Assembly: GCA_947175215.1 (NCBI GenBank)
Contig: CAMWLR010000019.1
Coordinates: forward strand, 1-33,689
Reading direction: 5' to 3'
DNA: 33,689 nucleotides
From: an uncultured Porphyromonadaceae bacterium
Lineage (GTDB): Bacteria; Bacteroidota; Bacteroidia; Bacteroidales; Muribaculaceae
Shown here: positions 6,825 to 16,562 of the stretch, piece after piece
Layout of the letters: each line of letters begins with the position of its first letter
Numbering within the stretch: position 1 is the first letter of the stretch
Made by a program: the position numbers and the translations under genes
The notes under the pieces: generated by a model
Told to the model about the DNA's origin: nothing
The model's database searches: none
The model's input: only the letters and a program-made list of their open reading frames with translations

Positions 6825-7859
6825 TTACTGAGCCATGTGATTCCAGCCCTGTGCCTTGATGGGTATCTCGGTGCCGTCGCGGGTAATCAGGGCTGCTCCG
6901 AGCTGGGGTTTGGTGATGTGGCCTATGACTTTAATGCCGGGTATCTTTTTGATCTCTTCGTGGGCATGGAGGGGGACGGTAAACAGGAGTTCGTAGTCCT
7001 CGCCGCCGTTCATGGCCGCGGTGACGAGATTCATGTTAAGTTCCTCAGCCATGAGGGCTGTCTGATAGTCGATGGGGATGCGGTCTTCGTAGACACGACA
7101 GCCGACATCAGATGCTTTGCAGATATGCAGCAGTTCGGATGAGAGTCCGTCTGATATGTCCATCATCGAGGTGGGGATGATGCCGTGGCGGGCGAGATTC
7201 TCGATGACATCGCGACGGGCCTCAGGTTTGAGCTGCCGCTCGATGAGATACTCTTTACCGCCGAACTGAGGGGTGAAATCCTGACGTCCGGCTGAGGCCG
7301 CTTTCTCTCTCTCGAGGAGCTGCAGCCCCATATATGCCGCTCCGAGGTCGCCAGAGACGCAGATGAGGTCAGTGTCTTTGGCTCCTGAGCGGTAAACGAT
7401 CAGGTCGCGGGGGGCGTCGCCTATGGCAGTGATCGATATAACCAGCCCCGAGCGTGACGATGTGGTGTCGCCGCCGACGAGGTCAACGCCGTATATTTCG
7501 CAAGCGAGACGGATGCCGGCATACAGTTCGTCGATATGCTCGACCGTGAAACGGCGTGAGATTGCCAGTGAGACGGTTATCTGTCGGGGATGGCCGTTCA
7601 TGGCGTAGATGTCAGAGAAGTTGACGATGGCCGATTTGTAGCCGAGATGTTTGAGCGGCACGTAGGTGAGGTCAAAGTGTATCCCCTCGACGAGCAGGTC
7701 GGTCGAGACCAGTACGTCGGTGTCGCGGTATTGCAACACGGCGCAGTCGTCTCCGACCCCTTTGAGCGAGGATGTGTTGCGCAGGGGGAAGTCGCGGGTG
7801 ATCCTGTCGATGAGGCCGAACTCGCCGAGTGTCGATATTTCGGTTTCGTTATTGTGCAT
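6825..7859 (-). CDS. thiL: Thiamine-monophosphate kinase
   Basis: 344 residues, the usual length. ThiL phosphorylates thiamine monophosphate with ATP to make thiamine diphosphate, the last step of cofactor synthesis, in the cytoplasm. Seen: the GVGDDCAVL motif near 34-42, STDLLVEGIHFD near 52-63 (metal and substrate Asp residues), the LVGGDTTSS segment and the MDISDGL motif, all typical of the PurM-like ATP-binding ThiL family. It is the last gene of the operon with punA 16 nt upstream, and is followed by a strong terminator. Co-transcription with lpxK and sppA is positional and does not imply a shared pathway. Confidence 0.95.
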   Translation of the reverse strand: MHNNETEISTLGEFGLIDRITRDFPLRNTSSLKGVGDDCAVLQYRDTDVLVSTDLLVEGIHFDLTYVPLKHLGYKSAIVNFSDIYAMNGHPRQITVSLAISRRFTVEHIDELYAGIRLACEIYGVDLVGGDTTSSRSGLVISITAIGDAPRDLIVYRSGAKDTDLICVSGDLGAAYMGLQLLEREKAASAGRQDFTPQFGGKEYLIERQLKPEARRDVIENLARHGIIPTSMMDISDGLSSELLHICKASDVGCRVYEDRIPIDYQTALMAEELNMNLVTAAMNGGEDYELLFTVPLHAHEEIKKIPGIKVIGHITKPQLGAALITRDGTEIPIKAQGWNHMAQ

Positions 7860-7875
7860 AAGCGTGATGAGTAGG

Positions 7876-8688
7876 TCAGAGGCGTGCGACGAGCTGCTCG
7901 ACGAGCATCTTGGTGAGCGGTTCGGCTGTGACGGCTGCCTGCTGCACCTCTTCGTGAGTGGGCACTTGGGTTATATCTTTGCCGCCGAGGTCGGTTATGA
8001 CAGAGAGGCCGAATACCTCCATGCCGCCATGGTTGGCGACGATGACCTCGGGCACGGTCGACATACCGACGGCATCACCGCCGATGATGCGGAAGTATTC
8101 ATACTCGGCAGGTGTCTCGAATGTGGGACCTGTTGTACCGACATAAACGCCGTGCATCAGGCGCACGTTTTTCTCGCGTGCGATGTCGTCGGCGATGGCT
8201 ACCAGGCGTTTTGAATAAGCCTCGGTCATGGCGGGGAATCGGGTGCCGAGTTCGTTATAGTTCTTGCCGCGCAGAGGATTCTCGGGGAAGAGGTTGATAT
8301 GGTCGGTGATGACCATGACGTCACCCACGAGGAACTCTTTATTCATACCGCCGGCGGCGTTTGAGACGATGAGGGTGTCGACACCGAGGGCGCGCATGAC
8401 ACGCACGGGGAATGTGACGGTCTTCATGTCATATCCCTCGTAGTAGTGGAATCGGCCCTGCATGGCCATCACGCGCTTGCCGGCAAGTGTGCCGAAGATG
8501 AAGTTACCGCTGTGGCCCTCGACGGTCGAGACAGGGAAGTTGGGGATCTCTGAGTAGGGAATTACCGTCTTATCCTCGATGAGGTTGGCGATAGGGCCGA
8601 GGCCTGTGCCGAGGATGATGGCTATACGTGGCATATCGCTCACTTTTGAGCGGAGGAAGTCTGCTGTCTGATTGATTTTCTCTAACAT
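7876..8688 (-). CDS. punA: Purine-nucleoside phosphorylase (trimeric type)
   Basis: 270 residues, as expected for trimeric PNP, which splits purine nucleosides with phosphate to the free base and ribose-1-phosphate (purine salvage). Seen: the phosphate-binding GTGLGP loop near 26-31, the EGHSGNF segment, GRFHYYEGY, SNAAGGMN, FETPAEY (the Glu contacts the purine), and GMSTVPEV. The position that is commonly Asn in ITN of 6-oxopurine PNPs reads Asp in VITDLGGK, which might widen base specificity but may simply be the Bacteroidetes form. It lies 9 nt after lpxK and 16 nt before thiL in the same operon. Confidence 0.93.
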   Translation of the reverse strand: MLEKINQTADFLRSKVSDMPRIAIILGTGLGPIANLIEDKTVIPYSEIPNFPVSTVEGHSGNFIFGTLAGKRVMAMQGRFHYYEGYDMKTVTFPVRVMRALGVDTLIVSNAAGGMNKEFLVGDVMVITDHINLFPENPLRGKNYNELGTRFPAMTEAYSKRLVAIADDIAREKNVRLMHGVYVGTTGPTFETPAEYEYFRIIGGDAVGMSTVPEVIVANHGGMEVFGLSVITDLGGKDITQVPTHEEVQQAAVTAEPLTKMLVEQLVARL

Positions 8689-8697
8689 GGTATCGGG

Positions 8698-9786
8698 TTA
8701 TTTTATGGAGTTGAGGAGGAGTTTGTTAAGTTCGTCGTCAAATGAGTCGACGTTATGTGGGTCAAAGCGGACTTTGACGGGGAGGTAATATGAGCACTCT
8801 TTGAGCTCCTGGGGGAAGTAGGGATTGTTGATCAGTCGCACGGCGTCTTTCTCGGTGGTAATCAACAATTTGCGCTCGCCCTCGAGCTCGTTGAAGCGTC
8901 TTAGCAACTGCTCGAGGTCGCGGCGGGTGAAGTTGTGATGATCGGGGTATTGCTTGACCTTGACGCGGGCATTGAAGCTCTTGAGGTAACGTATGAACGG
9001 CCTGGGTGATGCGATGCCCGAGACGGCGAGTATAGTGTCATCGCGGGTCAGCCAGCTGAGGTAGGGGGCCTGGAACGCTTCGTCGGGGAAGAGCGGTTGC
9101 AGCGGGGCGTACTCGAGCGATGAGAAGAAGAGTCCCTGATATGGGAAGAGTTTGAGGCTGTTCTTGAATATGCGGTATTCGATACCTTTGAGTTGCTCGG
9201 GGCATTTGGTGACAACAACCATATCGGCGCGGTAGATGGCGCTGACGGGTTCGCGCAGCCGTCCGTGGGGGAGGAGTGAGTCGGTGAAGACAGGTGAGTT
9301 AAAGTCGGTCAGCACGATCGACACGGTCGGCTTGACGTATCGGTGCTGGAATGCGTCATCAAGGACGATGAGGTTGATCTTGGGGTCGAGTCGCAGCAGT
9401 TCCTCGATGCCGGCGCATCGGTCTTCGCACACAGCCACTGAGATGTCGCGGCCAAATTTCTGATAGATCTGATAGGGCTCGTCACCGATGTCAAGAGGTG
9501 TAGAGCGGCGCGACGCGAGCACAAACCCTTTGGTCTTGCGCTTATATCCGCGCGAGATCATGCCGATGCGGTATTTGAATTTCAGCAGATCGATGATATA
9601 CTCGACATGGGGTGTCTTGCCGGTGCCACCCACGGCGATATTCCCCACGACGATGACGGGCACGTCAAACTCGCGCTGTTTGAGGATACGCCACTTAAAC
9701 ATAAGGTTGCGTATCCCTACTCCCACACCATAGAGCTTTGAGGCGGGGAGCAGCAACAGGTTTGATATGAGTCTGTTTTTTGTCAC
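8698..9786 (-). CDS. lpxK: Tetraacyldisaccharide 4'-kinase
   Basis: 362 residues. LpxK phosphorylates the 4' position of the lipid A disaccharide precursor at the inner membrane, so this organism makes lipid A. Seen: an N-terminal hydrophobic segment, the Walker A-type GNIAVGGTGKTP loop at 48-59, the GMISRGYKR segment, LVLDDAFQHR-like catalytic motif (here VLDDAFQHR), and the ITTEKDAVRL segment near the C-terminus. The start is GTG at 9786, overlapping the sppA stop (GTGA), which indicates translational coupling. It is followed by punA after 9 nt. Confidence 0.95.
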   Translation of the reverse strand: MTKNRLISNLLLLPASKLYGVGVGIRNLMFKWRILKQREFDVPVIVVGNIAVGGTGKTPHVEYIIDLLKFKYRIGMISRGYKRKTKGFVLASRRSTPLDIGDEPYQIYQKFGRDISVAVCEDRCAGIEELLRLDPKINLIVLDDAFQHRYVKPTVSIVLTDFNSPVFTDSLLPHGRLREPVSAIYRADMVVVTKCPEQLKGIEYRIFKNSLKLFPYQGLFFSSLEYAPLQPLFPDEAFQAPYLSWLTRDDTILAVSGIASPRPFIRYLKSFNARVKVKQYPDHHNFTRRDLEQLLRRFNELEGERKLLITTEKDAVRLINNPYFPQELKECSYYLPVKVRFDPHNVDSFDDELNKLLLNSIK

Positions 9787-11555
9787 TTCACGGTCATGGG
9801 GAGCATACGTGCCTGTATGGGGTCGAGATTTTCGAAGCGTTTAACCTCTTGATATACGGGGTAGAATGAACCAAGCTCGTCACGCATGGCATTTGCCTGT
9901 ACGCGGGCGGGCATCTCGGCGATGATGTCCCAGAATGTCTGCTCGGTCTCGGGATAGACGACTACCTGATATTTCTTGTAGTTCATCTTTTGGGCCAGAG
10001 CGTCGATGGTGGTGTCGAGGCCGCCGAGTTCGTCGACAAGACCGATGCGCAGGGCGGTGCGGCCGTCCCATACGCGACCTTCGCCGATAGCTTTGATCGA
10101 GTCCTGGGGGAGGTGACGTCCCTCGGCGCAGCGTGATGTGAAAAGTTCATAGCCACGGTTGATGGCGGCCTGCATACGCGATGCCTGGAAGGGGGTGGCG
10201 GGCTCGAGGACGCTTGGGAAATTAGAGTTGGCATTTGTCGAGACTATGCCGAAGTTGATGCCTAACTTGTCGTTGACCAGCTCTTTGAAACACGGGATCA
10301 TGCCGAAGATGCCGATCGAGCCGGTGAGTGTCGCGGGCTCGGCGTAGATCTTCTCAGCGCCACAAGAGATGTAGTATCCGCCTGATGCGGCATAGTCGCC
10401 CATCGAGACGTAGAATGTTTTACCTTTAGATTTGAATACCTCAAGGGCATGCCAAATCTGCTCTGAGGCGAATGCCGAGCCACCGCCTGAGTTGACACGG
10501 AGCACGAGTGCCTCGATGTCGTCATCTTCGGCCAGCGCGAGGATGTCGGGGACGACTTTAGCGCCGACGATGCCGTCAGAGCCGTTGTCGGTGATGTCAC
10601 CGCAGGCATAATAGACGGCTATCTTGTTTTTGGCTTTCTTGTCATGGGGGGCCTCGGTGAGGGTGTTGTAGGTGGCGTAGTCGATCATCCTGACATCCTT
10701 ACCTTTCTTGACGTTGGTGAGCCCTTTAAGGTGCTCGATTACCTCGTCGGCATATTTGAGTTCGTCGACGACCTTGAGGTCGACCATTTTCTGAGGCGAG
10801 TCAAAGGCCACGAGCGAGTCGGCCCACATATTGACGGTCTCGACCTTTACCCCTCGGTTTGTAGCGATGGTCGATGCGATGTCTCCCCAGATGTTGTTGA
10901 GGAAATATTGGGTCATCTCGCGATTGGCGTCACTCATGTTGTTGAGTATATAGGGCTCGACGGCACTCTTGTATGTGCCGACCTTGAAGACCTGCATCTC
11001 TACGCCTACCTTGTCAAGCAGCCCCTTGAAGAATGGGATGGTCGATGCGATACCTCTGACATCGACCGCTCCGGCGGGGTTGAGGAATATGTAGTCTGCG
11101 CATGAGATCATGTAATAGTCGCCCTGCATATAGTTGTCACCGTAGGCGACGATCCATTTTCCTGACTCGCGGAAGTCTGACAGTGCTCGCGCGATGGCCT
11201 GACGGGTAGCCACGCCTGCTGCCGATCCCTGGCAGTTGATATATATACCCTCGATGCGGTCGTCATCTTTGGCGATGTTGATTGCGCGGAGGATATTGAC
11301 CAGTGATTGAGATTCGGGGGTGTCGTTTATGATTGCCTGCAGGGTGCGTGGCATCGGGCGCTCATCGATTGATGAGTCAAGGTCGATGACAAGCACGCTC
11401 TCTTTCTCTATCGAGGATGAGGCGCTCTGTGAGTTGACAAGGGCCGAAGCGGCCGAGCCGATGATCATGGCGAAACCTATGACCACAAACATCATCATTG
11501 AAATCCAAAAGCCGGCGATTGCGCCGAGCATCGAAATAAAGAAGTTTTTAAGCAT
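9783..11555 (-). CDS. sppA: Signal peptide peptidase SppA, 67K type
   Basis: 590 residues, the length of the long tandem-domain SppA that degrades cleaved signal peptides in the inner membrane. An N-terminal membrane helix (about 8-36) anchors it, with the domains in the periplasm. Two crotonase/ClpP-like domains follow. The general base lysine is K196 in GTYKSAVEP (first domain) and the nucleophilic serine is S391 in YAASGGYY (second domain), the split dyad expected for this type. First gene of the sppA-lpxK-punA-thiL operon; a good promoter lies at 11650-11680. Confidence 0.95.
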   Translation of the reverse strand: MLKNFFISMLGAIAGFWISMMMFVVIGFAMIIGSAASALVNSQSASSSIEKESVLVIDLDSSIDERPMPRTLQAIINDTPESQSLVNILRAINIAKDDDRIEGIYINCQGSAAGVATRQAIARALSDFRESGKWIVAYGDNYMQGDYYMISCADYIFLNPAGAVDVRGIASTIPFFKGLLDKVGVEMQVFKVGTYKSAVEPYILNNMSDANREMTQYFLNNIWGDIASTIATNRGVKVETVNMWADSLVAFDSPQKMVDLKVVDELKYADEVIEHLKGLTNVKKGKDVRMIDYATYNTLTEAPHDKKAKNKIAVYYACGDITDNGSDGIVGAKVVPDILALAEDDDIEALVLRVNSGGGSAFASEQIWHALEVFKSKGKTFYVSMGDYAASGGYYISCGAEKIYAEPATLTGSIGIFGMIPCFKELVNDKLGINFGIVSTNANSNFPSVLEPATPFQASRMQAAINRGYELFTSRCAEGRHLPQDSIKAIGEGRVWDGRTALRIGLVDELGGLDTTIDALAQKMNYKKYQVVVYPETEQTFWDIIAEMPARVQANAMRDELGSFYPVYQEVKRFENLDPIQARMLPMTVK

Positions 11556-11649
11556 ATTCCTCTGCTGAAATCAGGGTAAACTGTGAGTCTCGGCGACAGA
11601 TCGGCGTGGAGAGTGCGACGCACAGTTACCTCCGGGATAAAATCTTTTG

Positions 11650-11680
11650 CAAAAATAACTCAAAACTCTGTTATTCCCAA
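11650..11680 (-). promoter_or_regulatory. Bacteroidetes-type promoter for the sppA operon
   Basis: The minus strand has TATTTTTG (11650-11657) with TTG at 11678-11680, spaced 20 nt. Transcription should start near 11644, giving a leader of about 88 nt before the sppA ATG at 11555. The rest of the 11556-11861 gap holds only this promoter and the polysaccharide operon terminator. Confidence 0.7.
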
Positions 11681-11764
11681 ATATTGAGGGTACTTTTGTT
11701 GAAAATCGGCGTGTATGTAACACGATTTTTTGACGTGAGGGTGATAAGAATTTTGTCGGGTAAT

Positions 11765-11809
11765 GTTATAAAACAAACAGAGCCGGACCGGAGGCCTGAC
11801 TCTGTTTGT
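11765..11809 (-). terminator. Terminator of the polysaccharide operon
   Basis: Arms 11773-11782 and 11800-11809 (ACAAACAGAG/CTCTGTTTGT) pair perfectly and the stem extends inward with G-U pairs. On the minus strand the hairpin runs into TTTTATAA. It lies about 50 nt after the UDP-glucose dehydrogenase stop and closes the 17-gene operon. Confidence 0.8.
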
Positions 11810-11861
11810 CGTATGGGCTTGCAAGAGCGTATCTATCGCGTGTCTGCCTGTGAGGGGTCGG

Positions 11862-13178
11862 TCAATCGCGCCGGAAGATGTCACGAGTATAGACTTTTTC
11901 CCTGACGTCATCGAGCGAGGAGTCGTAACGGTTGGCGACGATTGCCTGTGACATCTCCTTGAATCGGGCGATGTCATTGACGACGAGCGAGCCGAAGAAG
12001 GTGGTGCCGTCGTCGAGGGTCGGTTCGTAGATGATGACCTGTGCGCCTTTGGCCTTTATCCGTTTCATAACGCCCTGGATTGATGACTGACGGAAGTTGT
12101 CAGAGTTTGACTTCATCGTCAGACGGTAAACGCCTATGGTGCATTGAGATTCGCGATGTGGATTAAAGCGGTTGTTGTCGGCGTAAGCATAATATCCGGC
12201 CTTGCTCAGTATGCGGTCGGCGATGAAATCCTTGCGTGTACGGTTGCTCTCGACGATGGCGGTCATCATATTCTGAGGCACATCGGCATAGTTGGCCAGC
12301 AGCTGTTTGGTGTCTTTGGGGAGGCAGTATCCGCCGTAGCCGAATGAGGGGTTGTTGTAGTGCGTGCCGATGCGCGGATCAAGCCCGATCCCCTTTATTA
12401 TTGATTGCGAGTCGAGCCCCTTGACCTCGGCATAGGTGTCGAGTTCGTTGAAGAAACTTACGCGCAACGCCAGATAGGTGTTGGCAAAGAGCTTGACGGC
12501 CTCAGCCTCCTGTAGGCCCATATACAGCACCGGAATATCCTCTTTAATAGCACCTTGCACCAACAGTGAGGCAAACGTGCGGGCAGCCTCGCGCATCGCC
12601 TCGATGTCGGTAACGGCCTGTATCGCCTCGTTGCCGGCACTATACTGGGGGTCGTCGATAATCTCAGGGATGCCGGCGATAATGCGCGACGGGTAGAGAT
12701 TGTCATACAGGGCGTTACTCTCGCGCAGGAATTCGGGGAAAAACAGCAGGTTGAGACGGCTTACCCCGCGCTCGGCATACTTGAGATATAGCGCTCGGCA
12801 ATATCCCACGGGGATGGTCGACTTAATCACGATCACCGTCTCGGGATTGACACTAAGCACCAGGTCAATGACCTCCTCGATGCAGTGCGTGTCAAAAAAG
12901 TTTCTGACAGGGTCATAATTGGTCGGGGCGGCAATCACCACAAAGTCTGCATCCCGATAGGCCGCAACGCCATCGAGCGTAGCGGTCAGGTCGAGATCCT
13001 TCTCGGCAAGATATCTCTCTATATACTGGTCCTGGATAGGGGAGATACGGGTATTGATTTTATCAACCTTATCCGGCACAATATCAACGGCAGTGACATG
13101 GTTATGCTGTGCAAGCAGAGTAGCAATACTCAACCCTACATATCCGGTGCCCGCCACTGCGATCTTATATTCTTTCAT
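11862..13178 (-). CDS. ugd: UDP-glucose 6-dehydrogenase-like nucleotide-sugar dehydrogenase
   Basis: 438 residues. It oxidises a UDP-hexose at C6 with two NAD, most likely UDP-glucose to UDP-glucuronate, supplying an acidic sugar. Seen: an N-terminal Rossmann GTGYVGLS loop at 10-17, the central dimerisation helices with an [14 protein letters not shown] segment (225-238), and the catalytic Cys C285 in [14 protein letters not shown], closely matching enterobacterial short-type Ugd. It is longer than that enzyme (about 390 residues) because of a C-terminal extension. A UDP-ManNAc dehydrogenase is less likely given the motif around C285. Last gene of the operon, 12 nt after wbuC, followed by a terminator. 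Confidence 0.9.
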   Translation of the reverse strand: MKEYKIAVAGTGYVGLSIATLLAQHNHVTAVDIVPDKVDKINTRISPIQDQYIERYLAEKDLDLTATLDGVAAYRDADFVVIAAPTNYDPVRNFFDTHCIEEVIDLVLSVNPETVIVIKSTIPVGYCRALYLKYAERGVSRLNLLFFPEFLRESNALYDNLYPSRIIAGIPEIIDDPQYSAGNEAIQAVTDIEAMREAARTFASLLVQGAIKEDIPVLYMGLQEAEAVKLFANTYLALRVSFFNELDTYAEVKGLDSQSIIKGIGLDPRIGTHYNNPSFGYGGYCLPKDTKQLLANYADVPQNMMTAIVESNRTRKDFIADRILSKAGYYAYADNNRFNPHRESQCTIGVYRLTMKSNSDNFRQSSIQGVMKRIKAKGAQVIIYEPTLDDGTTFFGSLVVNDIARFKEMSQAIVANRYDSSLDDVREKVYTRDIFRRD

Positions 13179-13190
13179 CGTCGTATTCTG

Positions 13191-13583
13191 TCAGCGATTG
13201 ATAATATCTTCGGGTTGGAGAGGGGTGTAAGGCCCGTCTTTGACCTCGAGGATTGCAGATGGTTTGATAATCTCGACAGAGTGCCATTGCCCCGCGGGGA
13301 TATGGACACCATATTCGCCCGTGGCAGGGTCGAGCAGATGACGCTCGGTCTCACGGCCCGTCTCGTCATAAAAGATGATATACATTTTACCTCGCAGCAG
13401 GGCGTAGGTCTCGGCCGTATGCCGGTGACGGTGCACAGGTATCTCAGTGCCGGGTAAAAGTACGTTTATAAGCCTCTGGGCTTTGGCATCAAGAGAGTCA
13501 TGCAGATTATAATTCATCCTGAGCCGTGGCGATGCCTCGGCCCGGTCAGTTACCTCGTCGATGAGCCGGTCATTGATGATCAT
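13191..13583 (-). CDS. WbuC-family cupin metalloprotein
   Basis: 130 residues with one cupin barrel. The metal site is visible: H51, H53 and E58 in the HRHRHTAET segment, with H101 in the second motif (AGQWHS). WbuC-like proteins occur in many O-antigen and capsule clusters; their reaction is not settled, and a sugar isomerase-like or regulatory role has been suggested. The start ATG overlaps the stop of the upstream phosphosugar transferase by 4 nt (ATGA), so the two are likely translationally coupled. Confidence 0.8.
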   Translation of the reverse strand: MIINDRLIDEVTDRAEASPRLRMNYNLHDSLDAKAQRLINVLLPGTEIPVHRHRHTAETYALLRGKMYIIFYDETGRETERHLLDPATGEYGVHIPAGQWHSVEIIKPSAILEVKDGPYTPLQPEDIINR

Positions 13584-14545
13584 ATCTTTGATTTCAAATA
13601 TTCTTCGTGCAGATGATAGTTACGTTTCATAAATATAACGTAAGCAACCAGCAGTATCAATATAACCGCCGTCATATAAATATAATGTTTGACGGGTAGT
13701 AATATCAGCCCGAAAGAGATAACCGTCTGTAATATCATATAAAACAGCGATACCACCACATGGGGTGTCTTGAGTTCGTTGGCCATCAACTGATAGGCGT
13801 GCTTGCGGTGCGCCTCCCCGAGATTCTCATGCAACATAATGCGGTGGCAGATGGTCAGTATGGCATCCGCGCCGTATACAGCCAGCAAAGTGAGATAAGA
13901 GAGATCTCCGGTGAGCAATATCAACCGTCCCAAGGGGAACAGAAGGATGAACGCTATCGATATCGACCCCACGTCACCGGCGAAACATTTGGCTTTGGTA
14001 CGGAAATTAAAAAAGCAGAACACCAGCAGACTGAGCCCCACGATATAGAGATAGGGCATCGAGATAAACTCATACTGACGGTTGAGACAGATCAGCGGCA
14101 CGAGTACCGCCAGTGAATATCCCCCTGTAATGCCGTTAATGCCATCCATGAAGTTATATGCGTTGATGATACCGACGCATACGATCAGGGCGACTATCAC
14201 AATCCACCAGTCATTAAGGTTGAGAATATCCAACTGATAGAACATCAGTCCCATGGAGAGAAATTGCACAAGCAACCTCACCCTGTCGGGCAGCGAATGT
14301 ATATCATCGGCGAAACTGACCAGACCTACCAGAGTCAGTCCGAGGATAAACCACGGATAATCAAGTCCGAAGAAAGCCGCATACAGCCACACCCCGAACA
14401 GGAATATAATCCCTCCGCCACGCAATACCACCGTAGTATGTGAGCTGCGCAGGTTAGGCTTATCGATGATATTAAACTTGTCGGCCAGGCGGAAGTATGC
14501 CAGTTCGAGCATTATAAGCAGAATGAAAATAATGGCGTAACTCAT
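13580..14545 (-). CDS. Polyprenyl-phosphate N-acetylhexosamine-1-phosphate transferase (WecA/WbpL-like)
   Basis: 321 residues with about ten membrane segments. It belongs to the MraY/WecA family, which starts repeat-unit assembly by moving a sugar-1-phosphate from a UDP-sugar to undecaprenyl phosphate. Seen: D80 and D81 in SFADDIHSL (Mg-binding aspartates), NFMDGINGIT at 131-140, FAGDVGS at 188-194, and a His/Arg-rich cytoplasmic loop HRKHAYQ near 246-252. The length and pairing with the adjacent reductase match WbpL-type enzymes that use UDP-QuiNAc or UDP-FucNAc. The start overlaps the upstream epimerase gene by 4 nt. It is the only initiating transferase in the window. Confidence 0.9.
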   Translation of the reverse strand: MSYAIIFILLIMLELAYFRLADKFNIIDKPNLRSSHTTVVLRGGGIIFLFGVWLYAAFFGLDYPWFILGLTLVGLVSFADDIHSLPDRVRLLVQFLSMGLMFYQLDILNLNDWWIVIVALIVCVGIINAYNFMDGINGITGGYSLAVLVPLICLNRQYEFISMPYLYIVGLSLLVFCFFNFRTKAKCFAGDVGSISIAFILLFPLGRLILLTGDLSYLTLLAVYGADAILTICHRIMLHENLGEAHRKHAYQLMANELKTPHVVVSLFYMILQTVISFGLILLPVKHYIYMTAVILILLVAYVIFMKRNYHLHEEYLKSKI

Positions 14546-15390
14546 ATCTTTATCCTGTCGAGAGAGTCTTCAAAGCTGACAATCTGATAGTCAAAATCGT
14601 ATGTTGTCAGCTCAGGTACGTAGTATTGATTTGCGAACATCTTGCATAAAGGTGTCAGCATAAAGGCTGCTGCCCAAACCAACGGATTGAATATGCGCGA
14701 GCAGATCAACCGCGGGTTATAATGTCGGCATATCTCGACAGTATCGGCCGTCTCGCGGTTTTGCAGGTGATAAGTGCCTGATAGCCGGCGGTCTATGGCC
14801 TGTCTGACAAATTCACTGAGATTGTCAATATAGAGCATTGAGCGTTTGTTGTGCCAGGCGGGGAACACCGGTGTCTTTTGGGCAAGTTTGGCGAGTCGGG
14901 TAAAATTCCCTTTGCCATTATTGCCATAAATCATGCATGGCCTTAAGATTGTAATCTTAAAATCATCGCTCCCAAGTTTCTTAAGACCGTTCTCTGCCTG
15001 TAATTTAGAGTCACCGTAAAAATCGTTAGGAGCCGGGATGGTAGATCGGTCAATCACAGTGCCCCTTAGAGATTTTGAGGCGTGATAGACGATCATAGAA
15101 CTCATAAATATAAATTGCTCTACGCCTGCACTCTTGGCATGCGCGGCTATCTCAACGGCCAGATCGCGGTTGACCTTATAATAAAGCGGGGCCATAGAGG
15201 GTTTGGGGTCTACATGAGCTATACCGGCCACATGAAAGACTGTGTCATAACCCGAGAAATCCACCTCGCGCCACCGGTCATCGAGGGTGTCGACCGTATC
15301 GACATGGTATTTTTCGGGCCATTTACCGAGCCACGCGGCCACAGATGTACCGACAAAGCTGTCTGCCCCTGTGATGAGTATTCTTTTCAT
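14542..15390 (-). CDS. NAD-dependent epimerase/reductase of nucleotide sugars
   Basis: 282 residues, extended short-chain dehydrogenase fold. Seen: an NAD-binding ITGADSFVG loop at 6-14, a Ser-Ser-Met strand near 97-99 and the YGDSK catalytic Tyr/Lys at 125-129. The RPCMIYG strand and the position beside a WecA/WbpL-like transferase fit the WbpV group of UDP-4-keto-6-deoxy-HexNAc reductases, which make UDP-QuiNAc or UDP-FucNAc for the initiating enzyme. The 4,6-dehydratase that would supply the keto substrate is not in this window. A plain 4-epimerase role is an alternative. There is a 4-nt overlap with the following transferase gene. Confidence 0.82.
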   Translation of the reverse strand: MKRILITGADSFVGTSVAAWLGKWPEKYHVDTVDTLDDRWREVDFSGYDTVFHVAGIAHVDPKPSMAPLYYKVNRDLAVEIAAHAKSAGVEQFIFMSSMIVYHASKSLRGTVIDRSTIPAPNDFYGDSKLQAENGLKKLGSDDFKITILRPCMIYGNNGKGNFTRLAKLAQKTPVFPAWHNKRSMLYIDNLSEFVRQAIDRRLSGTYHLQNRETADTVEICRHYNPRLICSRIFNPLVWAAAFMLTPLCKMFANQYYVPELTTYDFDYQIVSFEDSLDRIKI

Positions 15391-15426
15391 ATTAAGTAAG
15401 TCAACAAAACTTATCTTCGAAGTATG

Positions 15427-16551
15427 TCAATATAACTTATCTTCGATCTCTTTCCAGACGATTTTACTGTCAAAATTGCTTTTTACCCAAGCGCGGCCGT
15501 TCTTACCGTCAATAATATTGTCGCGTCTTATGGCATTGATCTTAGAGGCGAGATCTTTGGCATCAATATCAGCAAACAGGCCGGTGTGATGGTCGACAAT
15601 AGAGTCGCAACATCCGGTGACACGTGTGGTAACAACCGGTAACCCCATAGACTGCGCCTCAAGAACGCCCGTGGGGAATCCCTCACGATACGACGGCAAG
15701 ACATACATATCCATAATCGCGTAATAATTCTCCATCCCGCCGTTTACAAATCCGGTATAGATTATGTCAGGGTCAGACTCAATGCGTTGGTGAATTTCGG
15801 GGGGTAGTGCGTCCCGGTCTTCAAACATTCCGACCAAGAGCAACTTGCATTTCCCCTCAGATTTGAGCATGTCAAAAGCATCGACCAGCTCGATGATACC
15901 CTTGTCGCGAACCAGTCGCCCCGAGTAACCTATGACATAGTCATCATCTTGGATATGATATTTACGTTTAAGAGCCGACACCTTCTCAGCTGAGACATTG
16001 TCGGGATTAAACATCCCCTCGGTATCTACGCCGTTACATGTGCCCTCGCCGAGGATAATCTGCTTTGACTTAGGTGCGAGTTTGTCTTCGATGCTGCGAT
16101 CAAGCACCGATTGACTGACACACACTATTTTTGTGGCACACATCGAGGTGAGTCTGTCTGAAGCTATCAATATCCGGCGTTTGAGTCCGCTGCTGGTCTC
16201 ATATACCAGGCCGTGGCGAAAATATATACGGCGTGGAACGTTGCAAATGCGCGCTGCGATCATAGCTAATAATGCCCCTTTAGGAGTATGTCCGACCACC
16301 GTATCAATCTTCTTTTGCTTTATGAACCGGCAGATGTGACGTATCGATTTGATGTCCTCCATAATAGAGATACTACGGTTGACCGGGGTCTCGATGTAAT
16401 CAAACCCATTATTTCGGGCATACTCCTCGAGATACTCAGATTGGCTGCAGGCGACATTGAGGTTATGTCCCTTATTTTTGAAATGTTTAAACTGACCGCC
16501 TATAAAAAAAGGCAGTACGAAATATACGTTTACAACGTGAAGAATATTCAT
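15427..16551 (-). CDS. GT4-family glycosyltransferase
   Basis: 374 residues with the GT-B fold. The C-terminal half carries the GT4 donor-binding pattern: a YSGRLVRDKGI segment and, near residue 280, PSYREGFPTGVLEAQSMGLPVV with the EX7E-like glutamates. The N-terminal half, with a GHTPKGALLAM segment, resembles Bacteroides capsule transferases that add the second sugar to the lipid-linked sugar. Acceptor and donor cannot be fixed. It lies 36 nt before the epimerase gene and 11 nt after the next GT4. Confidence 0.87.
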   Translation of the reverse strand: MNILHVVNVYFVLPFFIGGQFKHFKNKGHNLNVACSQSEYLEEYARNNGFDYIETPVNRSISIMEDIKSIRHICRFIKQKKIDTVVGHTPKGALLAMIAARICNVPRRIYFRHGLVYETSSGLKRRILIASDRLTSMCATKIVCVSQSVLDRSIEDKLAPKSKQIILGEGTCNGVDTEGMFNPDNVSAEKVSALKRKYHIQDDDYVIGYSGRLVRDKGIIELVDAFDMLKSEGKCKLLLVGMFEDRDALPPEIHQRIESDPDIIYTGFVNGGMENYYAIMDMYVLPSYREGFPTGVLEAQSMGLPVVTTRVTGCCDSIVDHHTGLFADIDAKDLASKINAIRRDNIIDGKNGRAWVKSNFDSKIVWKEIEDKLY

Positions 16552-16562
16552 AAGTCAGATAT

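Noticed and set aside
7666-8214. Plus-strand 182-codon ORF
   Set aside because: It is antisense to thiL and punA, both clearly recognised; it has no protein-like pattern of its own.
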